From the NCBI GenBank assembly GCA_028554645.1, contig JAQOOI010000022.1, positions 558,001 to 622,000 on the forward strand: DNA of 64,000 nucleotides, in the 5' to 3' direction. The translations under genes were made by a program, and so were the position numbers. Below are positions 22,545 to 35,127 of the stretch, piece by piece. The DNA is from Omphalotus guepiniiformis (taxonomy: Eukaryota; Basidiomycota; Agaricomycetes; Agaricales; Omphalotaceae). The notes below the pieces were generated by a model. It saw nothing but the letters and a program-made list of their open reading frames with translations. It did not search any database and was not told where the DNA came from. Positions within the stretch are counted from its first letter, which is position 1; each line of letters begins with the position of its first letter.

Positions 22545-23908
22545 TTAACCAGATCCTGAATAGAAAAGGCATTCGTGAGCAACACAAAACGTATGAAAAC
22601 GCGTAGGTGACACTTACCACCAGAGTAGACCTTGCCGAAGAGGAGCTCTTGGCACTTGTCGTAAAGCGACAACACACCAGCACCAGCAACACCACGGAGG
22701 ATGTTGGCACCAGCACCCTTGAAGAGCGACTTGGTACCCTCCTTAGCAACAATCTGTCGGCCAGCATCGAACATGGACTTGTAGTGCTGAGTAGAACCAG
22801 AAGTCATCATCATACGACGACTGTTTAAGGTTCATGAGAATCCATGCTTTTCAAGGTACATGTGTCAAGATACTCACCGGATAGTGTCAAGAGGGTAAGA
22901 AGCGAGACCAGCAGCGTTGGTGACAGCCCAACCGAGAAGGAAGGAAGCAAGGAAGGAACCCTCGAATGCACCGACGAGAACAACAGGCTCTGCAAGTGTG
23001 GGGAATTAGAATTACTGAGCAACAATAGAAGCAAAGAACACGTACTGAGCGAATCGTAGACACCAAAGTAGAGACCACGGTACACGACGATACCAACGAC
23101 GGAAGGACCGAAACCACGGTAAAGACCGGCAAGACCGTCGGAAGCGAGAGTCTTTTTGTAGACATCGATAAGACCGTTGAACTGACGGGCTCCTCCACCC
23201 TTGGAAGACTTGGCATCGTTGGCAAGACGAGTACGAGCATAGTCAAGGGAGTAAACGAAGAGGAGGGAACTTGCTCCAGCGGCAGCACCAGAAGCAATGT
23301 TTCCAGCGAACCATGTCCAGTAACCCTCGCTCTTCTTGAAGCCGAACAGCGACTTGAAGTAGTCCTCTGTGTTCAAAGAGCAATTAGTTCGCATACATGA
23401 AATGAAAAGATAGGAAACGAACTGAAGGCAAAGTTCAAGGCTTGAGTCGGGAAGTATCGGATGACGTTGGCGGTGTTACCTCTCCAAAGAGAGAGGAGAC
23501 CTTCGTCAGCGTAGGTACGCCGTGTGCAGTCGATGATACCCTTGTAGGGAGTGGCAAGACGACCCTGCTTGATCTACAAACACGGCGGGGGAAAAAATTA
23601 GTTTTTGCAAGTCCCTACTCAACGGGAAACCAGACGTGCCATCTCATCCTGGTTCTGAACCAGCAGCTTGACTCGCTCAATGGGGGCGGCAGCAGTCTTC
23701 GAGACGGCCTATAGTACGAAAAAAAAATGAGCCAAAAAAGCAGGAAAAACGCCAGCGAGAAGAACTTACAGCAGAAACACCACCCATCAAGAAGTCGACT
23801 GAGAAAATGGTGACAATGAGCCTTCACAGCTGGAAAGAAAAAGGATACATTGCGCATATACTAACCAGCGAAGTCCTGGGGGGTCTTGGTCCTCTTTTTG
23901 TCGGCCAT
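22545..23908 (-). CDS. AAC: Mitochondrial ADP/ATP carrier
   Basis: Inner-mitochondrial-membrane exchanger of cytosolic ADP for matrix ATP. Exons on the minus strand: [14 protein letters not shown] (start at 23908), [132 protein letters not shown] and [12 protein letters not shown]. The RRRMMM signature is diagnostic of ADP/ATP carriers, and the three PX[DE]XX[KR] repeats are visible (APIERVK, YSLDYAR, YPLDTIR). Introns are short and GT-AG. Codon use looks strongly biased to C-ending codons, as expected for a highly expressed gene. A broken copy of its third and fourth exon region lies at the far end of the window (63841-64000). Confidence 0.96.
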
Positions 23909-25591
23909 TTTTTTGAAATGAGATGAAGAAAGAAGAGGATGGAGTGGGGAGGGTGATGAAGGTGGAGGAAGGAGCGAGAGTTTTTCAAGTGAAAATTGCC
24001 GACTTTTTGATTTGATTGGAGGGTCGGATCACTCCGGAACCATTCGCCGTGTAGCAACATATACAAATAATGAGCGTAGTGGCTTCGGTTGGGCTTCGGA
24101 CTACTGTTGCCCCGCGTACCTGGTCCTCTCTGCTCAGCTTCTTGCGCTGTAAGTACCGCAGCATGTGCTCACTGAGGCTTGTTCGTATCTTTTTTTCATA
24201 CTGTTTTCTCGTCTTTCTACTTGCACGAAAGCAATGCACATATTTCAGTCTGATAGGAGAATACTATATTCTTTCGTTGGCGGTGCTCCTTTGCGTGATC
24301 GTTTGCCGCCCTTTTTGCCAGCAAAGCAATTTCCTTGACGGAATCACATATTTCACTTTCACGAATCACCGAACAACGGGTGTCGAGGAATCCAATAAGC
24401 GTATAGCTTTTATCAAGCCACTCTTTCTTGCTCTGAGAATTCAACATCACAATCTTGCTCGTATTCAGCTGTATCTAGATATTCCTTCTCATCGTTGGAA
24501 AAGCCTCCTCTCAGGCCGGTACTTGACGCCCATGACAATATTCACGTTAACTTCAGGGCCAAACTCCTTCGCTTCGGAGCACATTTTTTCCCTCGACGTT
24601 GTCGGCCGCCAAATAATATAGTATTAGCACGCTGGCCAATGACATATCGGTATTCACGTCGTGCTTACTTACCCTGTCCAGTGTCAAACAAAGCTCTTCG
24701 TAGCCTTACGGAACAGGACGCCTGCCAGGTGTCCTTGTCGTGTGCCTGTGCGCCTGCCGGACGAACTCTCAAATCTTTCCTTTGCCTGGAGGACAGAAGG
24801 ATTCATAGTAGGAAGGCAACGTTCATTGAAGCCGCCGATATCGGTGCGGAGCGATATAATTATGATCCAATGGAATGGTTAGAACATAAGCCGGGCCGGC
24901 GGACACCAAGAAAATTTAAATGGGCGGTTGTGTGTACGGTCAGTAGGGTCTGGCGAAAAATTGGTTATTTGCTCACACGATTTATTCACATTGTTATTAA
25001 CACGTTAATAACTTGTTACTAACTCGAGGGTCTTCGAAGGCCTGTTAGAAATTGTGAAAAATTCAGCTTTTATATTGCGCTCTGAGGCGAAATTTGAGTG
25101 ATTTTTGACTTTCTTCATTGACATGCCATGACCAAAAGTTGGAAAAACGCTCACGGCCACAGGGCAGTCCTCCCAAGGCATTTCTAGCGAGCACAGTTAC
25201 CTGAAAAGATCTGCCATCATGTAAAATCTGCTACCACTTATGACTTTTTGACTGATAAATTACCATTGACAGACTTATTGCACTGAAGTACTGACAACTG
25301 GCCTACTACTTGGCTGAGATTGCCTAAAGCACCATTTATAACTAATTGTCACACCCATTTTATTTCTCACATGTATTTTTCACTTGTTATTATCATTTTT
25401 CACAAGATTTGTGAGCAAATGTTAATAACTAGCGTGAATAATGCTCCTGGGAGGGCTCATGTTAATAACATGTTAGTAACTCGGGGTTTATTTGCTCACC
25501 AAACCCTAACGGTCAGCCTGTTGCTACTTACCTTCATGATAATGATCAGTGAGTTATTTCGTGCTACCAGCAGCTGCATCGTCGCACACCA
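23909..25591. other. Large gene-free stretch, including a small inverted-repeat element
   Basis: About 1.7 kb with no supported gene. Frames on the plus strand at 24070-24621 and 24495-25022 start at non-ATG codons and resemble no family I know. From about 24968 the DNA becomes AT-rich and carries the repeats described separately. The carrier promoter should lie just right of 23909. Confidence 0.5.
24968..25499. repeat. Inverted/direct repeat cluster, possible MITE remnant
   Basis: The decamer ATTTGCTCAC or its complement occurs at about 24967, 25411 and 25490. The pair at 25411-25420 and 25490-25499 is a perfect 10-bp terminal inverted repeat around an 89-bp unit. In addition, 25001-25030 and 25458-25487 are related direct repeats (GTTAATAAC.TGTTA.TAACTCG.GG). 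GTTAATAAC or its near-palindromic complement appears four times. This fits a small non-autonomous DNA transposon or nested remnants, but no target-site duplication is certain. Confidence 0.4.
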
Positions 25592-26942
25592 ATGCTTAAC
25601 CCACCGTGCATCCTTTGCACCACGATCCTACTTGCAACGAGTATCTCATGTACCATGACCCACCCATTCCTATCCTCCGCAAATGACAACGACCTACCGA
25701 CTGGAACATACATAGCAGCAGGCCTATCCAGCGTTGCCTCATTAGCAGATCACCTAGACACCAACCCCAACGTAACCGTCACCCGACTGTTCCTCTCTGA
25801 CTCTTCTGTCTGGGACTTTGATAACAACTACGGTTTCTCCAAGACAACAGAGTACGATGATGATATCGACGTTCCAGACGAGGAAGAAGACAGACGAAGC
25901 CATAACAACAAGGTGCGCCGACGAAGAGCCCGCACGATGAGGGATCACTCAGAAGTACTTGAACGTATATTAAATCGTACTTCACACACCCTCGAGGCTT
26001 TCTCGTATTTGTTGCATATCGAAGAGTGGGAGTATCTTCCGACCAGACCCAGACCCAGACGGTCGTTCTACGACTCAGGCTATGACCCTCGACAACCAGA
26101 AGATGAGGGCCCAAAATCACATTTCCTCTCAACACATTCTTTCCCGCGACTTCGAGAATTAGTACTCAAAGATCCCAAACTCTGTGACTACCGTCTTTCC
26201 CCTGATGACGGGTCCGACTATAACTGCCAGCCAATGCTCTCGCAGCTACCAAACGTTTCCCATTTGCACCTCATCGGGAGATATCCTCTTACACTCGCGA
26301 CTCTCCGGAGCTCCCTCCCCAACCTGACTTCCATTCGATTCACAGGCGGGGCACCCAATGGACTTTGGATTTGGAAAGCTGCAAAGGTCGGATGGGCTCA
26401 AACTGTCTGGATAAATCTTGGAGCGTCACCGCCGATGGAGGAAAGGTAAACCTTTCAGCCACCCACAATGCACCGCAAGTTTGTTCATAAACCTCACTTC
26501 ATAGTCTCGCTCCAATTCCAGATAACCTCACTGTTATCATCCACCCGGACTATAACCCCGATCTTGGCATCTCAGGTCCAAGATTCTGCGCCACCTCGAG
26601 CGTGGAGTACGACGGTAGATTGAGGAAACTTGGTAAATTCAGCGGAGGAAACATGCATCTTAGCTGGCCGATTGAAGAAGATTTCAAGAAGTATTCTAGG
26701 ATTGGACTATTTCCAGTGGTGAGGGCTATCGAAACCTTTAAAGACCTTATGGCAGGCGGCGAGGGCGATTGGAAGATCCCAGAAGGGAGAGAATGGGAGC
26801 AGCCTCCATTGAGTTGGTGGTGGTAAGTGAAGCCCGAAGTCGATCATACGGGATATTGCATTAATGGATAATTTTAAGGAGAGCCGACCGCTACTATGAT
26901 TCAATAGAAGAGGAGCCTGTTACGCCTTATTTAGAGCTTTGA
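25592..26942 (+). CDS. Hypothetical leucine-rich, F-box-LRR-like protein
   Basis: Unrecognised protein of about 400 residues in three exons. Exon 1 (from ATG 25592; an in-frame ATG at 25655 is an alternative) contains TGTYIAAGLSSVASLADHLD, a basic stretch KVRRRRARTMRDH, HTLEAFSYLLHIEEWEYLP, HSFPRLRELVLKDPKL and LPNVSHLHLIGRYPLTLATL. Introns at about 26449-26505 and 26823-26880 join SLAPIPDNLTVIIHPDYN and finally WRADRYYDSIEEE. The repeated L-x-x-L-x-L pattern around SFPRLRELVL, LPNVSHLHL and LPNLTSIRFTGG resembles the LRR part of basidiomycete F-box-like proteins, but no F-box is visible at the N-terminus, so it may be LRR-only or my start may be wrong. Function unknown. Confidence 0.7.
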
Positions 26943-26984
26943 CGAAAAGTATTATTCATACGTAGCTGGCTTTGCTGCTACTCT

Positions 26985-28253
26985 TCACGCAACACCAGTA
27001 TCAACGTCCTTCTTAAACCGCTCTGTGATCGGAACCATCCCTCCTTCATCTACCACAAAACCCAAGCTCAGCGGATAATGATTATTAAACCTTGCCGGCC
27101 ACGATGAAACCACACTCCGATTGACCGGATCGTCCTTGAATGTAACACGCCTCAAAGCATCCTCTCCGGCAACTTTCACCAGAGCCTCGAGCTCCTCGCG
27201 TATCGTCGTAGTGAATCCAGGCAAACATACCACCCGAGTGTGCTCGAAGAACGTGTCAGCAGCGATGTGCTTTGCAATGACGAGATTCTTGATTGTAGTT
27301 TGAGGGCTAGCTACCCAAACGGCAAGGTCGAGTGCGGGGGAGTCGAAGGAATCTCCTATGGGGCATACGGCCTCTAAGCCTTTCAGAGGTTCTCGGATAA
27401 TCCCTTTTAGGAGTTTCGATGAGGAAGCCGGAAGGATAATGACAGGTTACCAACGTACCGGACATGAATGACGAGGTTGCGGCGGAAGGAGGACCAGGTC
27501 TGACGACGACCGTTGGCAGACGGACGATACGCCCATCAATGAATCCTCTTCTCGTATATTCATTGATGAATAATTCGCATGTCAACTTTGCCATTCCATA
27601 TGCGCTTTCTGGAGTAGCGATGGTCTGGGGTGTGACGATGTAAGGCTGAATGGTTTGGTTCAAAGTGTCAATCAAGGATTGGCCTGAAACACAGCTCGAC
27701 CACGTCGACTTACGAGTGGTCCACCATAAACAGCGAGGGAAGAAGTAAAGATAAACTTGACTAGTTTCTCTGATTCACTTCCATATCGACGAGCCGCCTG
27801 CAATAGCTCTCGTACAGAATCGACGTTCACCTGCGAAGGCGTTAATGCACCGATCAGTCGATGTCTCAGGCAACACAAATACCTTGACACCAAGATCAAA
27901 CTTATCTTCAGAACCTCGCGACATGATTCCATGCAGACAATAGACCGTATCAGGTACTCCGAATTCTGTCTTGAACAACGCGTCGATTTCAGGAGGACTC
28001 GTTAGATCAGCTTTGATAGTCAGCACTTTCACTTGCGCGGGCTTCTTTGGTTCAACTATATCCGCGAGAATGAGATGTACATCAGGACTCCTGGGATCTC
28101 CTATAAGAGCCTGAGCGAGCTAAGTAGGGAAAATAAAAATTAGATACATATGTTCACTTCAGCCTTACATGATATCGATGACTGGGAACCTACTAAACTG
28201 CCCAGAAAACCTCCAGCGCCAGTTATGAGAACGACACTCTTTGAATTCGACAT
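26985..28253 (-). CDS. NAD-dependent extended SDR, D-erythronate dehydrogenase-like
   Basis: Extended short-chain dehydrogenase/epimerase family enzyme. MSNSKSVVLITGAGGFLGS at the start is the Rossmann dinucleotide motif (GxxGxxG). The active-site Tyr-Lys pair is in SAYGMAKLTCELF, with the preceding Ser/Thr in FTSSLAVYGG. The C-terminal part has RLPTVVVRPGPPSAATSSF, GIIREPLKGLEAVCPIGDS, VVCLPGFTTTIREELEAL and SSWPARFNNHYPLSLGF, blocks close to D-erythronate dehydrogenase (DenD) of bacteria, so oxidation of a 4-carbon sugar acid is a plausible but unproven activity. Five short introns; stop at 26985-26987. It lies tail to tail with the hypothetical gene on its left, only 42 bp apart. Confidence 0.85.
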
Positions 28254-28966
28254 GGTAGTAAAATGAGTTGAATATAGCTCTTCATCTGAAAATCATCCGT
28301 GGTATCTGTGGGGAAAGACGGAGAGCAATAGCTTCACGTGCCATGGAGAGAATGACCTTAAGATCTGGAAGAGTACCTACCGCGCCGGCGTCGATACTTC
28401 TCAATCCCACCGTGGAATCTGAGAAAATATCTGGGTTATTGGACACCACTAATATTCGATTGTTTGTGAGAATAAAGTTAACAACCACTCCGGATTTGAC
28501 AAAATGCAATAATGCTTGAACAATGATTAAAACGAGTGCTCTATGACTGTGAAGTGTTTGATACCAAGTAATGACTGATAGAAATAAGTGATACAGCGCA
28601 CTCGCGAGCGCCAGCGTGAGGCTGGGAAGAAACGGTTAAAAGTATCGAAAGCAACCAGGCTCACGAAAACCGCCAAAGAATAATCAGTGGTATCAATATT
28701 AAAGAAAGAATTGCAAGGAATGTGGATGAATGTAGGTTTGGAGGATAGTTAGTCCAGTTGAGCATAATATAAATCGGGCTGCTAAGAAAAGGTGAGAAAT
28801 GCATACAGAGAATTATTTTGGCGTTGACACGATGACAAAAAAAAGGATTCCCAACAAAGATAGCAGAGCGAATTACCATAACAAGAGGAAAAGAGACGAG
28901 GGAAAAAAACCAAATATGTACTTATTCAATTCTATCCGCGCAAAAGCACAGGTTAAAGGATCATTT
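28254..28966. other. Intergenic region between the SDR gene and the AGC kinase 3' end
   Basis: About 710 bp. It must hold the SDR promoter and the kinase terminator; no coding sequence is recognisable on either strand. Confidence 0.45.
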
Positions 28967-31900
28967 CTACGACTGAGTTGGCTGGCGAGGAGAAGCAGAG
29001 AAGATCGAAAACACTTTCTCAGCGTTCTCCTTGTATTTCTTCAACTTCTTGTTCTTCTGCTTCTCAGGGCCTTCTACAAGAGTTTCCGGATGGAAATCTC
29101 CGTTGCCCGACGTGTCCGACGAGTAACTATGCGCACCCATCGACATCGCGGACTCTTTCGACTTTAACGAATGCGAAGGCATCGAGCTACCTCCAGCGGA
29201 AGGAGATGGTGTCATGATACCGGCGCTCGACGAAGTGGTGCTTATGGTCCCTGAATGACTAGGAGACATCGTCTTCGAAGTCCCACTCGTTCTAGAGGAA
29301 TACGACGACGGGGGTGATTTCGGCCTTAGGAACTGCCGTGGAGTTTTCCGGAAGGTAAGTCCTGGATTTCTTCCCCTTCGCATCGACGGACTGGGAGAGT
29401 CGCCGACTTCTGAGGGTGTCATCTCAGAGTCCTTGGACATGCCCGAGACTGAGCGGGGTATGGTGCCGGAGCGATTCGGGGTCGAAGCTTTTCTGAATAC
29501 AGCCAGACGGTACCGATCGACGACGCCACGAGCAAAGAGACTTGTACCCTTAGACCCGTTACGGTCTTCTCCACCGTCAGCCTCAATGAAGTCCCAATCA
29601 TCGTCCTCGTCATCGTCGCGTTCTGTGACTTCGGCATCTTCGTCGACGCCGTCTGACAAGTAACGATCCAATGCAGGCACGCCAGAACGCTCCTTGCGGG
29701 GACGAGCAGCCCGATTGTTTTTGCTGGGCTGTGGTTTGGACGATGCTGGCTTCGACTTCGTCTCCTTTTCTGGTGCGGGGGTAAAAGCAGGCACAGCTTC
29801 ATCCTTACTCTTCCTCACTTTCGGTTCTGCCTCTTTGGTTACCGGAGCAGTCGCAGGTGGCACTTCGCCTGAGTGGAGTGAAGGAGGCTCTCTCAAGGGT
29901 GTCGCAGTAAGAGGTGCTGCTGTCTCGTCATCGGGAGGTAGTGTCTTCGGGCGTGCCTCGGGAGTCTTCGGCTCAGGAACATCTTCTTCCTCATCTTGTT
30001 CCTCAATATCTGCGGGTATTTTCGACACCTTCTCGGATACAAGGTCGGGGCGCAGGTTACTGAGGCTAACTTCTTCATCTTCCTCTTCTTCATCGGGCGT
30101 TTCATCTTCTGATTCCTCCTCTTCCTCTACCTCATCGTCGATCAATACCGAATGGCGGCCCTTGAACGAATATCCATCAAAGACGTCTACGGATTCCTCT
30201 TCCTCTTCCGCTCCAGACCGTGGACGAAGAGACGAGCTGCGTGATTGCGAAGGGGTCGTGTTGGATTCCTCGCCATCTGTGCGGTCCGTGTCCGTGTGTT
30301 GATCCTGGTCAGTGTCGGTGTTCTCGTCATTTACATCATCAAGAACAGGTTCCATGTCCAAAAACGTGTCGTCAAAGTTCTGGGTATCACTTGCGTTTGA
30401 AGGGTCGATAGGAGGGATGTATGGAGCTAAAGAGTAGACAAAATTAGCAGCATAACAACGACGTCGTTGGGTGTGACTGACGTATGTAACGTTTATAATA
30501 TACATGAGACCAATCTCTGCGAAACGAATGTGAGTAGAGGGCATTTCAAAAGAGGCACGTTCAACTTACATCATAGAAAAATATGGGTGACGCTTTATCC
30601 TAGGCTCACGAAGTCTGAGAGCAGGGTTGCGTTGAAGCAACTAAGTAGAATTGTTTGAGTCAATTATAGGCGATTGCAGTCCAGAGAAGGGACATACCCC
30701 TCGAATGAAACTCTTTGTGTCCTGATCAATTGCCCTGTCATCAGGGAACTGCAGCTCATCCTGCAGCACCTTCACATACATATCCGAGTGATTATTTGCC
30801 CAGAAAGGTGTCTGAATTATATCTCAGCCAAAACCGCAATAAACCATGCAACAAGAGTAGAATAGCTCACGATGCCAGTCAACATTTCGAACAACATCGT
30901 CCCGAAACTCCACCAGTCGATCTCGTAGCTGTACGGCAGCCCTTGAATCACCTCAGGAGCAAGGTACTCCGCTGTCCCACAAAATGTGCTCGTCATATCC
31001 GTCTGTCCAGGATTCACTTGACCAGACCACTCTCCACCGTTCTCAGGACCATTTTTCATCCAGGGTGCTTGAGCACCTACAAATTCGCCTCTGGTCCCAG
31101 ACGGTGTTGGAGGAGCAGTTATAGCATTTGACCGTCTAGGGAACTCTTTAGATAAACCAAAATCAGTCAGGACAATATGTCCATCGGCACCGATGAGAAT
31201 GTTTTCTGGCTTGAGATCGCGGTATATGACTCCTGCGGCGTGGAGTCCCTCGCAACCCTCTACGATTTCAGCGGCGTAGAACCGCGCACGGTCACGACCT
31301 AGACGGCCCCAACGGGCGAGCTGAGTAGCGAGGTCACCACCTGGGTGGAAATCCTAAGGGGATTATAATGATTGAAGTGAATGAATAACAGCAGCCTGAT
31401 GTGACCCACCATGACCAAAAACAAATTCTCTTTATCGTGGAAACTCCACCAGAGCTTGACCACGAATGGATCCTTGACCACCCCACTCCCATGAATATTC
31501 CCATTTTCATCTACGGCGGCCATCCTCTTCAGCACCGCCTGTTCTGTTAAAGTATGTTGAAGCTCTTGATGCGCTAAGACATGTCTCTTCGTAATCGCTT
31601 TCATCGCATACAAATCCGTGGTAGCTTTATGTCTGACAAGTAACACTTTCCCAGCACATCCTTTACCAAGGACACGTAACATCTCAAAATCGTCCACGAC
31701 AACTTTGCGTTGTGATTTCCTCTTGGCGAGCTCCTTATTGATACTACTGCCGTTGAGGGGGGAGCTAGTGGTGGAAGCTTTGCGTTTTTTGCGCGCGGAC
31801 TTGCTTCGTGCGGCAGTTGATACACTCGAAGATTCATCTCCAGTCTCGGTTTGAGAAGACGAGAGAGTGCCTTCAGTGACAGAGGAAGTGTAAGCACGAG

Positions 31901-33270
31901 ACAGACGGTGGTCAGGGTCGGCGGACTGAGAACGCGGCACGCGATGAGAAGCGGGTGCTTCTGATGTCGGTGCAGAGGCGGATGGTGTACGAGGCTCATC
32001 CTCACTCACGCGAGGCGTAGAAAGGTCGACCACGTCGGCAGCAGCAGAAGGGACGACGTCAGCGGGAGTAGAAGGTTGTGCAGGAGCAGCTTTCACGTCT
32101 GCCACTGGGGAAGACTCATCGGTCTTGGCTTTGGGTTCAGACACAACAGGTTCTGCATTCACCTCGCCCTCCTTGGCCTCGATCGTTGTGCTTTCTGCAT
32201 CGTCGCCTTCAACAGTAAGATCCTGGATCTCTGTTTCCGCTGTGCCGTCTTCACTTCGCGAGACATCGGTAGATTCACCCTCAACTGTTCTATTCTCCTT
32301 GTCCCTATCCCTCCTGTCTTTCATACCAACATGTGCTGCCAAATCAGACCGGACTCTCTTGATCGCTCTCTCAACTCGAACACTCTCCAAGTCATCTGTT
32401 CTAACGCGAACAAAGCGCTTCCAGGTTCGTGCATGTCGTACGGCCTGGGAATTCGAAAGTGTGGTGAGGTAAGCAGCAAGGGCGGTGCTATTAGCTGATG
32501 GCGCAGGAAGCGTGGCGTTAAGGAGTGCATTGGTAGCAGAAAAGGAGAGAAATGGATCATTTTGCTCCACAGAAGGAGAAGCAGCTGGTGTGGGTAAACC
32601 GGAAGGTCCAACAGACGGAGGATTGCTGCTGGAAGTTACAGGCTTGCGAGAAGCTGACTTGTTCGATGTCGGCGAGGCAAGCCGAGAGAGTGTATTAAGG
32701 AATGCAGACTTTCGCTTAGGTGCAGCCGGTAGGGTCGACGAATCCAAGGGAAAGGCGGGCAATTTAGACGTCGGTGGGATAGTATCACGAAGCTTCTGGT
32801 CGAGCTCGACGATTTCCATGACGGTTCGGGTGAGAGTGAGGTGGTGCGTTGGCGCTGCATGTTAACTGTCAGCAGTCGAGGCGGAATGAACGAGCATGAC
32901 ACTGACTCTTTATGTAAAGACTGTAAGAATGGGGGTCGTGTGGACTCTCCGCAACACTGACACTCCAGGGCCCATCTTGATCCATCCTCACAGGCATCCT
33001 GCGGGAAGGCGTAGCATCCATGTGATGATTCTTCAACATCTCTCGATCGATAAAAACGGTGGATTCCGACTCTTCAAAGGTTAAAGTTGGGGCACCGGAT
33101 CTTCCTTTCCCTCTATGTAGCTTCTTGAAAGAGCTGCTCCTGCGAGGTGTACCTGTAGATTTACGAGCACTATCGGTGGGATGAATCAAAGAGTGGCCGA
33201 ACGGAGCGGTTGCTTTGTGCGACAAGCTACTGCTGCTGCCTGGCCGACGAGAAGAGATGGTACTGGGCAT
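28967..33270 (-). CDS. AGC-family Ser/Thr protein kinase with PX-like N-terminus and long acidic/Ser-rich tail
   Basis: Protein kinase of the AGC group. Start ATG at 33270 opens MPSTISSRRPGSSSSLSH; the block GPWSVSVAESPHDPHSYSLY plus TLTRTVMEIVELDQKLRDT resembles a PX phosphoinositide-binding domain. A Ser/Glu-rich linker follows. Kinase motifs: Gly loop VLGKGCAGKVLLV, VAIK-type YAMKAITK, catalytic loop VIYRDLKPEN, DFGLSKEF, CGTAEYLAPEVIQG, WWSFGTMLFEMLTG, and an insert of about 40 residues between DFG and the activation Thr. The AGC C-tail PPYIPPIDPSNASDTQNFDD..F is present after two short exons with LLQRNPALRLREPRIKRHPY. A 500-residue tail then holds long Glu/Asp runs, RARPRKERSG-like basic patches and a Ser-rich end. 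Likely a membrane-lipid-regulated AGC kinase; exact orthology (Ypk/Sch9-like) not resolved. Confidence 0.85.
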
Positions 33271-34532
33271 CAACTTGTATTCCCGATACTACTCGTTCTT
33301 GTCGTTGGAGGATAGAGAGTGAATGAAGCTGAAAGGGTAGAAAAAGGAGATTAAAACGGGTGAGGAAGGCGTGTTCCTGTTATAAAGCCACGAGGAAATA
33401 AGTCAACACTGAGATCGTGACCAAACGAGCACGGAAGCCTCGAGGCAGAAGAAATATCCTGACTCACACGAATTCCAGCTGGAAATAAGAAGAATTAAAA
33501 TGAATGTTGGAAGACGGGAATAATTGCTTAGCAAAGGTGGATTCGATTGTAGTGAGTGAAGTGGGTAAGGGTTGGTGACTTTGAAGCAGCCCAACTTTCC
33601 TACGCCTTCGATAACTAAGCACAACAGTAACTGTCAACCCCAATTTACAATACACAGTGTACGGATACAGTGCCATAGCTACTTATTATCGACTTCTAGT
33701 TCTACGAAAATACCCTAGACCCACACCAAGAACATTACCGAGATTATCATGATGGAACGACGGAGATCTCATTCCTCAAACATGACAATGTCCAGTGCTC
33801 TCTGTATGTTGTAACAAAAAGCAGAGATCATCAAGACACACTTGATCCTCCTTGATCGTCCTTCAGCGCTTCAGCGCTGTCAGCTTCCATCCCCATCTCA
33901 CTTCTGTCCTTCGAATCACCGCTGGTGAAAGAAGCAATTAACTGGCCCAGGTTCAACAAGCCAAGTACCCCCAAAGAGGCTTCCAAAGACTTTCAAAGGT
34001 TGCTTTGACGTCTCAGGTCATTGTAAGTTGAATTAGATGTGTTCTGTGATGTACATCCAGTACTGATCAGTGAAAAAATAGATGTTTAGAATCGGAATGA
34101 AAGGGGGTCCGAGCGAGTTACTGTTAACTCTCAATGGACCCTGGACCTATCTGAATCCCATGGACCTATCTCATGGACCATCACGCACCATGATGACGTC
34201 GCCCTCACGTGCACGTAGGAACCCTCTTCTTCCTCTTTTTTGCTTCACGAATCGGAACCCAGACTTGAACATATTCAATTTTCACACCGGGCGCCCTGAC
34301 TTGAAAAGCAACACCGGGGCTGCCCGTCAATTATCTTTGTCGCTTCTTCTGTCACTGACACCCAAGACTACCTGGACTCCCTCAATTTCGACGCTTACCT
34401 CCTACTTCCCAGACTCGCGTTATTCTTGTCTAGCTTTCTCTCGTCGCTCTAGTGCTATTACCTGGCTATTACCGCAACCGGTTGCTTGGTCTGGATACAT
34501 CTTCGCTCGTCTCGAGTACTCCGATACATACA
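33271..34532. other. Divergent intergenic region between AGC kinase and acidic protein
   Basis: About 1.26 kb between two divergent starts. Mixed sequence with several ATGs but no frame with protein-like features. Must carry both promoters; no clear TATA box. Confidence 0.4.
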
Positions 34533-35127
34533 ATGTCAGAACCGCCATCTACAGGAACTGTTGCTATCGACCAGGCGCTCAATGGCAAAGAGTCGGTTCC
34601 ACAAGAGTCCGCTAAGGACGAAACAAAGGCACCCGTAGGTGATGACGAAGGAGAGGAGAGCGACACTTATGACGATTTCGAAAACGAGGTCAGTCTCAGT
34701 CTACCTTTCTATCGTGTACCAACAACGCATTATTTCTCGTAGGAGGAGCAAGAGGAGGACGGATACGAAGACGACGAGAACGAAGGAGAGGACGAGGGGA
34801 AACCAAATAAAGCAAGTTTGACAGCACTTCTGTTGGAAAATGTTAGTTCAATACATTATTCCGGAATCATGCACTATTACTAATATGTTCTGCCTTTTTC
34901 TGTAGCCAAACGTTTTTGATGCAGACGACGCCGAAGAGGACGACGACGATGAAGTTGCTGAAGGGGAAGATGAGGACTATATCGACGATGGCGACGAGGC
35001 CGAAATTCAAAAAGCTCCAGCTGTCGAGTCCAAGTCAAGTACAAACGGCAAAAAGCGTCCAATTGATGATGTCCACGACCTCGAAGGCGGAGATGAAGGC
35101 GGAGAAACTAAAAAGGTTAAAGCTTGA
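34533..35127 (+). CDS. Small acidic protein, probably nuclear
   Basis: Unrecognised highly acidic protein of about 150 residues in three exons. Exon 1 MSEPPSTGTVAIDQALNG ends DDFENE; exon 2 is Glu/Asp-rich and ends KASLTALLLEN; exon 3 begins PNVFDADDAEEDDDDE and ends with basic patches NGKKRPIDDVHDLEG and ETKKVKA before TGA at 35125. Both introns are GT-AG. An acidic body with a short basic C-terminal patch (possible nuclear localisation signal) is seen in histone chaperones and ribosome-biogenesis factors, but I find no family motif, so no function is assigned. Confidence 0.7.

Noticed and set aside
24070..25022. Two overlapping plus-strand frames of 175-183 residues
   Set aside because: They start at non-ATG codons, have no family features and end in repeat-rich DNA.
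29694..30302. Long Ser-rich frame on the plus strand
   Set aside because: It is the antisense of the acidic/Ser-rich kinase tail; the composition is explained by the opposite strand.
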